Source: Bacteroidales bacterium (GTDB lineage: Bacteria; Bacteroidota; Bacteroidia; Bacteroidales; Muribaculaceae). From it: DNA of 47,673 nt. Below, one piece after another: positions 33,154 to 41,810 of this stretch. Numbering within the stretch: position 1 is the stretch's first letter; every line of letters starts with the position of its first letter. The position numbers were made by a program, and so were the translations under genes. The DNA is taken from assembly GCA_014800895.1 (NCBI GenBank), contig JAAVFG010000014.1, forward strand, positions 57,543 through 105,215, given 5' to 3'. Below the pieces are notes generated by a model, which saw only the letters and a program-made list of their open reading frames with translations, had not been told where the DNA came from and made no database searches.

Positions 33154-34515
33154 ATGGAAGATTTAAAGAAAGTCAATAGCGACCGTTTATATGCCTTTTG
33201 GAAAAATTTTGCAATAGGCTTGCTGATCCTCATTCTGATGATCGGACTCAACATGTTGCTACCTGTCTTTTTCTCTCCAATTATTGCATTGATTGCAGCT
33301 GCCGCCCTCTATACGATACTGTATAATAACAGATTGACGCGCAAGTCAAACTGTATGCTTGTGATCTATGCGCTTTTCTTCGGATTAGTCGGATTTTCTT
33401 TCGTGGAAATCCTTGTTAATATAATAGATATCTGGGAAGTAATCCCATATCGCCTTCCTAAGGCATTCTCTTTCTTCAACGCTCCGTTCCTTCCCTCATT
33501 GCTGTTGGACCCGATAATCTTCATAACGGTTCTGATAGTCTATTTCCGGCGAAAACATCTATCCATATGTATCAACTGTAAATTGGCGAGTGGTGATTAT
33601 GCCGGCAGCAGTAGAATGGCACAGTTGCTATCTACAGAGTCTTACCTTCAGCTTAGGAATCTGATCCTTATATTCGGACTTCTCTCTATAATTACATGGG
33701 GGTATTACCTTTTCAGTTTTGTTGAGGTAAATATGAGCGGTAAGGACTATTATGTCTTTGTTTGGCTTAATATAATCATCCTGTCAATTGACGAACTATA
33801 TTTTGCTTTCCGGTATTTCAATATCTATATAGATTTAAAAGAGAATAATGAGCTGATATCTCAGGAGGAGCTGAATGATATGTCATCAAAGACATTCATA
33901 CGCTACTACGTGATATGTGACAATCAATTATTCATAAATCCTAAAACTATAGATAATGCAAGAGGTTCCATCCCTGTACTTGATACTCCGTTCTATACGA
34001 AAAGAAGTGTAAGCGGTATGACTGTATCGGAAATCCACAAACTGATCAAGAGAATGACCGGAGTTGGTGATGGAGAGCTTCGATTCTTCTTTGGGCGTAA
34101 GAACCCGGGAAGCGATAAAAACAGTACGCTTCGCTATTTTTATTTTCTTGACGGAAAACCGGAAGATTATCCGGAGATGAACGTTGAAGGAGAGTGGGTG
34201 GATTTTGAAAATATCAAGAAAATCTACTCTTATCAGCCTCAAAGTCTTGGCTCAACAATGGTATCCGACATAACGCGAATGGCTACTATCATCTTGACCC
34301 AGAAAATTTTCAATGAGGATGGATTCAGAAAAATCAAGTTAAAATCCTACCGCCCCTCGTTTAATCTCATAGAGGTTAAGAGAAATAACTATGATTTTCA
34401 AGAAGATAAATGGATTAAGATATCACTTTTCAATTCAGATACAAAATTATATCGCCTTAAAAAATGGTGGAGAGGAATAAAGAAGACGGAAAAAGCCGCC
34501 TCTCAGGGATGGTAA
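33154..34515 (+). CDS. Hypothetical membrane protein with a cytoplasmic C-terminal domain
   Basis: A 453-residue protein I do not recognise. The first 220 residues hold about six hydrophobic segments (near residues 17-38, 39-56, 66-86, 109-129, 165-185 and 199-217). A CINC pair at the cytoplasmic end of helix 4 could bind metal, but is too little to argue from. The last 220 residues are soluble and basic, with the block RFFFGRKNPGSDKNSTLRYFYFLDG. No signal peptide is present. It starts 15 bases after the peptidase and its stop overlaps the probable miaA start, so it may be part of the miaA transcript. Function unknown. Confidence 0.7.
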   Translation: MEDLKKVNSDRLYAFWKNFAIGLLILILMIGLNMLLPVFFSPIIALIAAAALYTILYNNRLTRKSNCMLVIYALFFGLVGFSFVEILVNIIDIWEVIPYRLPKAFSFFNAPFLPSLLLDPIIFITVLIVYFRRKHLSICINCKLASGDYAGSSRMAQLLSTESYLQLRNLILIFGLLSIITWGYYLFSFVEVNMSGKDYYVFVWLNIIILSIDELYFAFRYFNIYIDLKENNELISQEELNDMSSKTFIRYYVICDNQLFINPKTIDNARGSIPVLDTPFYTKRSVSGMTVSEIHKLIKRMTGVGDGELRFFFGRKNPGSDKNSTLRYFYFLDGKPEDYPEMNVEGEWVDFENIKKIYSYQPQSLGSTMVSDITRMATIILTQKIFNEDGFRKIKLKSYRPSFNLIEVKRNNYDFQEDKWIKISLFNSDTKLYRLKKWWRGIKKTEKAASQGW

Positions 34516-35426
34516 GAGAGGCTATAGCTATAGTAGGTCCGACAGCAAGTGGTAAGACCCGGAAGGCTGTAGCGTTAGCCACAAAACTCAAAAGTGAAAT
34601 TATATCCGCTGATTCCCGTCAGGTATATCGTGGCATGACTCTTGGGACCGGTAAGGATCTTAAAGATTATCAGGATATACCTTACCACCTGATAGATATC
34701 TGCGAAGCCGGAGAGAAATATAACCTTCATAGATTCCTCAGCGATTTTCACTCCGCATTTGAAGATGTAAAAAGCCGCAATAAACTTCCGATTATTTGCG
34801 GAGGCTCCGGAATGTATGTGGAAAATGCTCTGAACGGCATACGAATGCCTGAAGTTCCGCGTAACGAGGAATTGCGCGGTTCATTGGAGGGAAAGACGCT
34901 TGACGAACTGACGGAACTCCTCAAGAAACAGAAGACTCTTCATAACTCCACAGATGTAGACACCATTCAGCGTGCGCTCAGGGCTTTGGAAATAGAAGAA
35001 TATTATAGACTTCATCCTAAGGAAGCTGAATTATCCAAGAAGGAGGCAGCCACGCCAATCAACGCCTATATAGCAGGATTGGAAATCCCGCGTGAAGCCC
35101 GCCGACGCTCGATAACGGCACGACTTCAGTCGCGTCTTAAAGAGGGTATGATTGAAGAGGTAGAGGGTTTGCTAAAGAAGGGAATCCCTGCTGAAGACTT
35201 AATATATTATGGGTTGGAATACAAATTCCTCACCATGTATGTTATAGGCAAACTCTCATATCAGGAAATGTTTACCGGGCTTGAGACTGCGATCCATCAA
35301 TTTGCAAAGCGACAGATGACATGGTTTAGAGGTATGGAGAAGCGTGGCTTACATATAAATTGGTATCCCTACGATATGCCTGATACTGAGTTTACGGAAG
35401 CGGTAATCAAGGATATTAATATGTAG
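34509..35426 (+). CDS. miaA: tRNA dimethylallyltransferase
   Basis: MiaA adds a dimethylallyl group to A37 of tRNAs reading codons that start with U. I choose ATG 34509 (MVREAIAIVGPTASGKT, 305 residues), which leaves the usual eight residues before the P-loop GPTASGKT and overlaps the previous stop codon as ATGGTAA. An in-frame GTG/ATG at 34464 would overlap by 52 bases. Further motifs are ISADSRQVYRGM, GGSGMYVENAL and the C-terminal QFAKRQMTWFRG. It is probably translationally coupled to the membrane-protein gene before it. The 99-base gap after it holds no gene I can see. Confidence 0.95.
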   Translation: MVREAIAIVGPTASGKTRKAVALATKLKSEIISADSRQVYRGMTLGTGKDLKDYQDIPYHLIDICEAGEKYNLHRFLSDFHSAFEDVKSRNKLPIICGGSGMYVENALNGIRMPEVPRNEELRGSLEGKTLDELTELLKKQKTLHNSTDVDTIQRALRALEIEEYYRLHPKEAELSKKEAATPINAYIAGLEIPREARRRSITARLQSRLKEGMIEEVEGLLKKGIPAEDLIYYGLEYKFLTMYVIGKLSYQEMFTGLETAIHQFAKRQMTWFRGMEKRGLHINWYPYDMPDTEFTEAVIKDINM

Positions 35427-35525
35427 ACAAGCGAATCTCAAATCTCCAATATACCAACAATAGGCTGTAGGAAGCAGTTTCTCACCACAGTTATAAAATT
35501 AATAATAATCAAGTTATATTATTAT

Positions 35526-36416
35526 ATGAAAACTCCGATAGTCGCCATTGTCACATTAATATCTTCCAGCCTGTATTCCTCATTATGTTGGGCTCAGGAT
35601 ATTAATGAAATAACCGTTGTAAATAAATATGAGAGACCGGATAGCATAGCTCACAATAATGTAACTAAAGTAACTCCTGAAGACAGTGGGATTTCACTCC
35701 CATTGATTCCGCTTCCAAATACTATACAGGATTTCAAGAGTCTTTCAAATGTTAATGGAAACCGTGACCTGATGCAAGATCTATCATTCCATAATCCTTA
35801 CAGTGTTTTACCGGGGCTAATGATTATTCCTCTTTGGAATTCAGGTGCGTTAGTGGTTTCCGGTAATACTTCGGAGATGTCGGGATTAATGAGGAAAGAG
35901 AGCGGAGATATAGGGTTATCACAGAGTATAGGGAATTTGTCAATGTATTTGGGTGGCAAGGCAAATAAGTATGGATATTTTAAAGGTCTCCATACACAAT
36001 ACGGTGTGACAGGAGTAATAGAGTATCAGTTTAATCCGCGCTTTTCAATCACTGCCTTCGGTTCTTATTATTTCGGAGGTCCCCCTATGATGAGAAACGG
36101 TATGCCCATGCTTCCTGCCATGATAGGATACTATGATGTATCATCATTCGGAGGAACTTTCAACTATCAGTTAAACGAAACCTTAGGAATGAGTGTCGGT
36201 GGAAAATACGAACAGCAGTTCGGTACAAACAGATACTGTTTTTCACCTATAGTTACGCCTACTTTTAAGATAGGAAAAATAAAGATAGGCATTCCTATTG
36301 GTGAGATTATGTATGATTATGTCAAATCAGAGATAGAGCGTAAGAAATTCAGTGCTAAACCTTCTATGAATCCACCGAAGTCAAAAGGTGGTCCGGTGAA
36401 AAATGCCAGATTTTGA
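35526..36416 (+). CDS. Hypothetical exported protein, possibly outer membrane
   Basis: A 296-residue protein with a signal peptide (about residues 1-23, ending SLCWA-Q). I cannot assign a family. After a 60-residue polar region, the middle and C-terminal parts show repeated strands with aromatic ends (GVIEYQFNPRFSITAFGSYYFG, MSVGGKYEQQFG and similar), as in an outer-membrane beta-barrel or a beta-rich surface protein. A Met/Pro-rich stretch (GGPPMMRNGMPMLPAM) is unusual. The C terminus is basic and proline-rich and lacks the aromatic terminal residue except a final Phe. It stands alone and ends at a bidirectional terminator. Confidence 0.65.
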   Translation: MKTPIVAIVTLISSSLYSSLCWAQDINEITVVNKYERPDSIAHNNVTKVTPEDSGISLPLIPLPNTIQDFKSLSNVNGNRDLMQDLSFHNPYSVLPGLMIIPLWNSGALVVSGNTSEMSGLMRKESGDIGLSQSIGNLSMYLGGKANKYGYFKGLHTQYGVTGVIEYQFNPRFSITAFGSYYFGGPPMMRNGMPMLPAMIGYYDVSSFGGTFNYQLNETLGMSVGGKYEQQFGTNRYCFSPIVTPTFKIGKIKIGIPIGEIMYDYVKSEIERKKFSAKPSMNPPKSKGGPVKNARF

Positions 36417-36476
36417 GAGATTCCGTTATATTTACATATAAGCGTTCTTACTTTTAACTTAACGTAATGATAAACT

Positions 36477-36507
36477 AAAGGCACCCTGAATATAACAGAG
36501 TGCCTTT
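36477..36507. terminator. Bidirectional terminator
   Basis: AAAGGCAC (36477-36484) pairs with GTGCCTTT (36500-36507) around a 15-base loop, flanked by A- and T-runs. It separates the convergent exported-protein and ABC-permease genes. Confidence 0.8.
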
Positions 36508-36531
36508 TGAATATTTTGCAGGTAATATTTC

Positions 36532-37431
36532 CTATTTTGATTTCAAGAAAAGTAGAATATCGTGAGGAGTGAATTTCTTTCCTTTAAGGAGAAGGGAAGA
36601 GGTATAAATTTTCCCGGACATTATTATTGATCCCCAGGCGAAGAAATAGAGGACTAATAGAGCGAGTACTGATTGCCAAAGCGGGACTGAGCCGGCAACT
36701 GCATTTACAGCCGCAATAGTGGGCGCCGTAAAGGGAATAAAGGAGGCTATTACCACGAAAATATTGTCAGGATGGGTCACGGTAAATTCTCCTAAATAGA
36801 ATGATCCTAACAAAATGAAGGTGATAATGGTCATGTATGCCTGATTCTCATTATCCTTATCCGTCATAGCACCACAAGCTGCATAAATTGCACCATAGAA
36901 AAGATAGCCTCCCAAGAAAAATAGAAAGCTCCAGCTCAAGCCGATATAAAGTCTGGGGTCACTAAGGATTTCCCAAGGAATATCAGGGGAAAAGATAATA
37001 ACAACACCAACCATAATAAAGACTATCATTGCCACCCATATCAATAACTGGGTCAACCCGAGAAGTCCTACGGAGATAACTTTACCTAACATCATAGTCT
37101 TGCCCGTAACGCAAGTAGCAAGGACTTCCATAACCCTGTTGGTCTTTTCCTTTTTTACTTTACCATATATCTGACTTCCATACACCATCAGGAAGAGCGC
37201 AAGAAAGATTCCGGAGGTCATACCCATTGCCTGCATCCCGGTCAGTTCACCCGGATCGGGAGCAGCAGGATTGGCAAGCTTAGAGGATGTTTCACTATCC
37301 GCAAGTACAAAACCGATAAATAGTGAGAACGCAGCCATCAGGACGGGCACTAAAAATGTACCGATCCAGAATGATTTATTTCTTATATCAGTCAGATATT
37401 CATTTTTTATTATAAGTCCAAGTTGGCTCAT
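36532..37431 (-). CDS. ABC-2 type transporter permease (NatB/YhaP-like), short
   Basis: A 299-residue membrane protein of the ABC-2 exporter family. The N-terminal helix (about residues 20-42) follows the typical IIKNEYLTDIRNKSFWIGTF start, and about five more helices run from residue 72 to 280. The loop between helix 1 and 2 is only about 25 residues, whereas NatB-type permeases usually carry a periplasmic insertion of 100 or more, so this is a reduced version. It should form a complex with the ATPase encoded just upstream (57-base gap). The substrate is unknown; sodium export or a drug-related role are only family-level possibilities. Confidence 0.86.
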   Translation of the reverse strand: MSQLGLIIKNEYLTDIRNKSFWIGTFLVPVLMAAFSLFIGFVLADSETSSKLANPAAPDPGELTGMQAMGMTSGIFLALFLMVYGSQIYGKVKKEKTNRVMEVLATCVTGKTMMLGKVISVGLLGLTQLLIWVAMIVFIMVGVVIIFSPDIPWEILSDPRLYIGLSWSFLFFLGGYLFYGAIYAACGAMTDKDNENQAYMTIITFILLGSFYLGEFTVTHPDNIFVVIASFIPFTAPTIAAVNAVAGSVPLWQSVLALLVLYFFAWGSIIMSGKIYTSSLLLKGKKFTPHDILLFLKSK

Positions 37432-37488
37432 ATTTTTTTTATATTTTTTAGATTTGAAAATATCACTACAGCTTAGTGAAGCAGCGTA

Positions 37489-38412
37489 TCACAAAGACGA
37501 AGTATATTTTATAAAAATATCATTAAGAGAGGGGAGTGCTTCCTCAAAATGAAGAATCTCGCTTCCCACGGATAACTCTTGAAGGAGCGGGAGATTTGAG
37601 ACTCCTTCTCTCTTTTTTACACGATAAGTATAACCCTTTCTACCATGTTGACTCACATCCGGCACTAAAGAGAGAATATTCTCACTCATAGAGAAATTCT
37701 CGATGTCTATTGGAGAGGAGAGTGTTACGAGCAATTCATCAGTCTTGTTCGCTTCCTTAACGTCCTCTATTTTACCATGCAGAAGCAAACGACCTTTATT
37801 AATAAGCGCTATCTGGTCACACATCTCCTCGACCGCATGCATATTATGGGATGAAAGGATAACAGTCACACCTTTTTCATGCAGGCGAGCTATCAATTCT
37901 TGCAAAAGAGCTCCGTTGATAGGATCAAAGCCGGAGAAAGGCTCATCAAGAATAACAAGCTCAGGTTCATGTACCAAAGTGGCGATAATCTGGACTTTCT
38001 GCTGGTTCCCTTTAGAAAGTTCTTTTACCTTTCTATTCTCATAATCAGAGATATTGAAGATTGATAGATACTCGCGCATCACCTCCCTCAGCCGCGGCTG
38101 AGATCCACCTTTCAATTGACCGAAAAATATAATCTGATCTGCCACGGTCATATTATCGTAAAGACCGCGCTCTTCCGGCATGTAACCGATTTTCCGTGCA
38201 ACTTTTAGATTACTTTCCTCACCGGAGATCCGCACCTCTCCGCTATCCTTAGCGAGAATACCGTTAATAATGCGGAGAAGAGTGGTTTTGCCAGCTCCAT
38301 TTGGACCCAGTAATCCAAGTATGGCACCGGAACTCACTTCAAGATTGACATCTGACAAGGCTTCTACCTTATCAAATCTTTTGTTTAGATCTTTAATTGA
38401 AAGAACGTTCAT
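37489..38412 (-). CDS. ABC transporter ATP-binding protein (NatA-like)
   Basis: A 307-residue ATPase. The Walker A is GPNGAGKTT (36-44), the signature is LSKGNQQKVQ (132-141), Walker B is LVILDEPFSGFDP (152-164), and the switch histidine follows in ILSSHNMHAVEE. The SKGNQQK signature and the C-terminal 80-residue extension resemble the NatA/YhaQ group of exporter ATPases. It pairs with the permease gene that follows. Its start overlaps the dnaG 3' end by 20 bases, so it is in the dapA-dnaG-ABC transcript and translationally coupled. Confidence 0.93.
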   Translation of the reverse strand: MNVLSIKDLNKRFDKVEALSDVNLEVSSGAILGLLGPNGAGKTTLLRIINGILAKDSGEVRISGEESNLKVARKIGYMPEERGLYDNMTVADQIIFFGQLKGGSQPRLREVMREYLSIFNISDYENRKVKELSKGNQQKVQIIATLVHEPELVILDEPFSGFDPINGALLQELIARLHEKGVTVILSSHNMHAVEEMCDQIALINKGRLLLHGKIEDVKEANKTDELLVTLSSPIDIENFSMSENILSLVPDVSQHGRKGYTYRVKKREGVSNLPLLQELSVGSEILHFEEALPSLNDIFIKYTSSL

Positions 38413-40648
38413 TGTTATTTCTTTTCCATGGAGTCACTATTCTATCCCCAACATTACGGGCAATAAGTGATCTCCTGTGTAACTTATCATTTAATTCAAA
38501 CTGAAGAGTGGTTTGTAGTTCCAGATCTTTTTTTTCAGCCGCCTCGGCAAAACGTCTGAACAAATCTGAAATTTCCTGATTAAGGATTTCTGTTTTCAAC
38601 TCGTTTATGGCACGAGGTACTAATATATACAGACGATCCTCCTCGGTTTCAACTATATTATTGTCGCGGGAATATATATTACTTAACTGATGAGGCTCAA
38701 CAGCCAAGGACGTGGCAGCATTTCGGATGACATTGTCCTCATGACTTCCAAGTTCTTTGGTAGGGAAAAATCTTTCAAACTCTTCGATTGAGCTATTGAC
38801 GAATGATTTGACCTTATCTTCAAGGGCTTTCTCCTCTTTTTCAATATCTGACATAGATAGTCCCTTTCCGGCTATATCCTCATAACCGGCTTTTTTCATC
38901 TTTTCTCCTTTGGATAGGAGAGCGGTATATTTTTGAGCTTTCAGTTCTTGAAATGATTCCCTCTTATCCCATAAGATTTCAAAAATTTTTCTCAATACAG
39001 GATTCACTATAGTAATACCGTCAGAATCCAATTCATTCTTGATATATTCCATTACGCTCCACCATTCCTCCGATTCGATATTATCCTCAGCATTAACTTC
39101 CTTAGAAGCGCAGAAAGGGATATAGCCATATTTTACCACAAATTCCATCAATCGCTTCTCAAGCGGAAATAAAGGATGTGAAGCATAAGAAGTAGCAGTA
39201 GGTTTCGGGGTATTGGATGACTCGGAGGCTATCCATTTAGTATAAGTAGCCGAAGACTCGCCGGCAGGATTAAGGGCTTGATGAGGATTTGATAAGGATA
39301 TATTCTCTTCTCTCTTGCGCTCCTTAGCTCTTTCGTAGGAGAGTTGCTTCAGCTTATTGCGGACTTCATTCCTGATTATTTCCTGCGAAATATTCATCAA
39401 GTGAGAGCAACTCTGTATATAGACTTCCCTAGTCATCTCATTTGGCACGCTTGCCAAAGTCGTGACCATATCATTCAAGGCATTTATGCGACTCTGGTCG
39501 TCATTCCCATTCTCTTTAGTCAGAACCTTAGCTTTAAACTGAATAACATCGGTTTCATTTTCTTCCACATATTTCTTAAATTCCTCCGGAGTATGCGACT
39601 TTGCGAACGAATCCGGATCTTCTCCGTCAGGCAAAAGCAAGACCTTAACCGACATCTCGTTTTTAAGCAACATGTCCACTCCACGCAGAGCTGCCTTTAT
39701 ACCAGCCTTGTCACCATCGTAAGTAAGAGTGATATTCTTGGTAAAACGTTTTATAAGATATATCTGCCCATCGGTTAATGCAGTCCCGGAGGAGGCAACG
39801 ACATTCTTGATGCCCGCCTGCCACATACCAATCACGTCAAAGTAACCTTCCACCAAAAAGCATTTGTCTTCTTTTCCGATAGCATTACGTGCCTGGAAAA
39901 TACCATAAAGCTCTTGATTTTTCTTATATATCTCTGATTCAGGAGAATTAATATATTTACTTAAATCATTTTTTAAGGTTCTACCTCCGAATCCAACGAC
40001 TTTACCCGAAGTGTTTAGAATAGGGAAAATCACTCTTCCTCTATATCTGTCATAAGTCCGTCCATCTTTAGATGTGCCAATGAGCCCGACCTTCTTGAAA
40101 ATCTCAAGATCAAAACCGGCTTTCTGTGCCTCCCTGGGTAATGCCTGCCCATTATCCAGAGCATATCCCAATCGGAAAGCGTTCACTGCCTCACGGGTAA
40201 TACCGCGTTGACGATAGAAATAGGAGAGACCAATATCTTTTCCCTCCTCTGTCTCAAAAAGGTTCTCCTGCATTTTCCGCATCGCCCATTCGTTGGCGAC
40301 AAACATAGCTTCGCGCTCTGATTGTCTCTGACGCTCTTCAGGAGTCAGCTCTTTTTCCTTAACCTCAATGCCATATTTCTTGGCAAGATGAAGCAAAGCC
40401 TCATGATACTGCAGACCCTCCTTCTCCATAATGAAATTGACAGGAGAGCCTCCCTTCTTACAAGAGAAACAGTAACAATAGTTCTTCCTTCTATTTACAG
40501 AAAAAGAAGGAGTGCGCTCATTATGGAATGGACAAAGTCCAACATAGTTACCGCCACGACGTATCAAATGAACATAATCGCTTACTACGTCAACAATATC
40601 AGCGGTATCCTTGATTCGTTGAACAGTTTCCTGATCTATCCTTGGCAT
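38393..40648 (-). CDS. dnaG: DNA primase
   Basis: A 751-residue primase that makes RNA primers at the replication fork. The CHC2 zinc site is near the N terminus: Cys39-x2-His42 and Cys60-x2-Cys63 in GLCPFHNERTPSFSV and YCYCFSCKKGG. The RNA-polymerase/TOPRIM core carries VEGYFDVIGMWQAG (Glu) and TYDGDKAG (Asp pair). The C-terminal region, which binds helicase in other species, is long, helical and variable, as usual in Bacteroidota. It begins 30 bases after dapA and overlaps the ABC ATPase gene by 20 bases. Confidence 0.96.
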   Translation of the reverse strand: MPRIDQETVQRIKDTADIVDVVSDYVHLIRRGGNYVGLCPFHNERTPSFSVNRRKNYCYCFSCKKGGSPVNFIMEKEGLQYHEALLHLAKKYGIEVKEKELTPEERQRQSEREAMFVANEWAMRKMQENLFETEEGKDIGLSYFYRQRGITREAVNAFRLGYALDNGQALPREAQKAGFDLEIFKKVGLIGTSKDGRTYDRYRGRVIFPILNTSGKVVGFGGRTLKNDLSKYINSPESEIYKKNQELYGIFQARNAIGKEDKCFLVEGYFDVIGMWQAGIKNVVASSGTALTDGQIYLIKRFTKNITLTYDGDKAGIKAALRGVDMLLKNEMSVKVLLLPDGEDPDSFAKSHTPEEFKKYVEENETDVIQFKAKVLTKENGNDDQSRINALNDMVTTLASVPNEMTREVYIQSCSHLMNISQEIIRNEVRNKLKQLSYERAKERKREENISLSNPHQALNPAGESSATYTKWIASESSNTPKPTATSYASHPLFPLEKRLMEFVVKYGYIPFCASKEVNAEDNIESEEWWSVMEYIKNELDSDGITIVNPVLRKIFEILWDKRESFQELKAQKYTALLSKGEKMKKAGYEDIAGKGLSMSDIEKEEKALEDKVKSFVNSSIEEFERFFPTKELGSHEDNVIRNAATSLAVEPHQLSNIYSRDNNIVETEEDRLYILVPRAINELKTEILNQEISDLFRRFAEAAEKKDLELQTTLQFELNDKLHRRSLIARNVGDRIVTPWKRNNNERSFN

Positions 40649-40678
40649 AGTGATATATGGAAAAGTAACACCGGCATA

Positions 40679-41569
40679 TTATGATTTCTTCATTTCCGAT
40701 AGAATCTTACGAATTTGCTCAATCGTCTCTTCTCTGGCAGGTACTAAAGGTAATCTAAGCTCATTCTCAATCACTCCCATTTCAGTCAGAGCCGCCTTCA
40801 CTCCCGCCGGATTGCCATCTACAAAGAGCAAAGAGTATAGATCATGGAATTTCAAATGCTTGGGGAGTGCCTCAGCATGTCTGCCCGATAAACACAATCT
40901 TACCATCTCCCCGAATTCCTTAGGAAAGACGTTACCCAAAACCGATATCACACCCTCGACTCCTAATGCCATAAGGGGATATGTGATGGAATCATCACCC
41001 GATACCACTACAAAACCATCCTTTCTTCTTTTGATTATTTCCTGAATCTGCGAGAGATTTCCTGAGGCTTCTTTAACACCTATGATATTGTCACACTCTT
41101 CTGCTAATTTCAATGTAGTCGCGGGCGTCATATTTACGCCTGTTCTACCGGGAACATTGTAAAGAACAACAGGGAGGGGAGAGGCCTCGGAAATAGCCTT
41201 GTAATGACGGTAAATACCTTCCTGAGAGGGCTTGTTATAATACGGCACAACAGATAAGATAGCAGAAAAGCCACTTAAATCTGTATCTTTAAGCTCCTTA
41301 ACAATACCAAGAGTATTATTGCCTCCCAAGCCCAACACTAAAGGTATCCTTCCATTTACATGATTGACAACAAAATCCCTTATCGCCTTTTTCTCGTCAG
41401 GGAAAAGGGCTGGAGTTTCGCCGGTCGTACCAAGCACGACTATATAGTCGGTGTCTGCTTCTATGAGTTGATCTAACAAGACACCCAATGCCTTGAAATC
41501 TATACTCTTATCGCTTTTAAAGGGAGTAATCAGTGCAACTCCCAGTCCTTTAAGATCAAAAGTTTTCAT
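40679..41569 (-). CDS. dapA: 4-hydroxy-tetrahydrodipicolinate synthase
   Basis: A 296-residue (beta/alpha)8 aldolase that condenses pyruvate with aspartate semialdehyde, the branch point to lysine and diaminopimelate. The Schiff-base lysine is Lys166 in GVKEASG. Tyr137 in VLYNVPGRTG is the proton-relay tyrosine and Arg142 follows. GTTGETPAL (47-55) is the substrate threonine loop. It heads a minus-strand unit with dnaG and the ABC exporter, and has a strong promoter 150 bases upstream. Confidence 0.97.
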   Translation of the reverse strand: MKTFDLKGLGVALITPFKSDKSIDFKALGVLLDQLIEADTDYIVVLGTTGETPALFPDEKKAIRDFVVNHVNGRIPLVLGLGGNNTLGIVKELKDTDLSGFSAILSVVPYYNKPSQEGIYRHYKAISEASPLPVVLYNVPGRTGVNMTPATTLKLAEECDNIIGVKEASGNLSQIQEIIKRRKDGFVVVSGDDSITYPLMALGVEGVISVLGNVFPKEFGEMVRLCLSGRHAEALPKHLKFHDLYSLLFVDGNPAGVKAALTEMGVIENELRLPLVPAREETIEQIRKILSEMKKS

Positions 41570-41716
41570 ATAGGGCTACTTTAGTCTAATCCCCTTAATA
41601 TTACTATTTTAGGAAAAGAGTTAACATCCCGGGCAACAGAAAGATTATTACATCGAATACTTACTCTTCCATAATGGGAATGTAGCTTTTCTAAAATGGG
41701 GAAGTATTATATTATG

Positions 41717-41747
41717 CAAATTTAGCCAAAAGAGATTTATTATCAAA
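41717..41747 (-). promoter_or_regulatory. Promoter of the dapA-dnaG unit
   Basis: On the minus strand TTTG (41747-41744) and TAAATTTG (41724-41717) are 19 bases apart, a full Bacteroidota promoter. The leader to dapA would be about 140 bases. It can fold (CTTCC..CAT with ATGGAAG), but I find no Lys-rich leader peptide or known riboswitch. Confidence 0.65.
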
Positions 41748-41810
41748 GTATTTTTCATAATTTAGAAGATATCTTTAACGTTATCCACTAAAGAAAAAGA
41801 TTTTTTAAAG

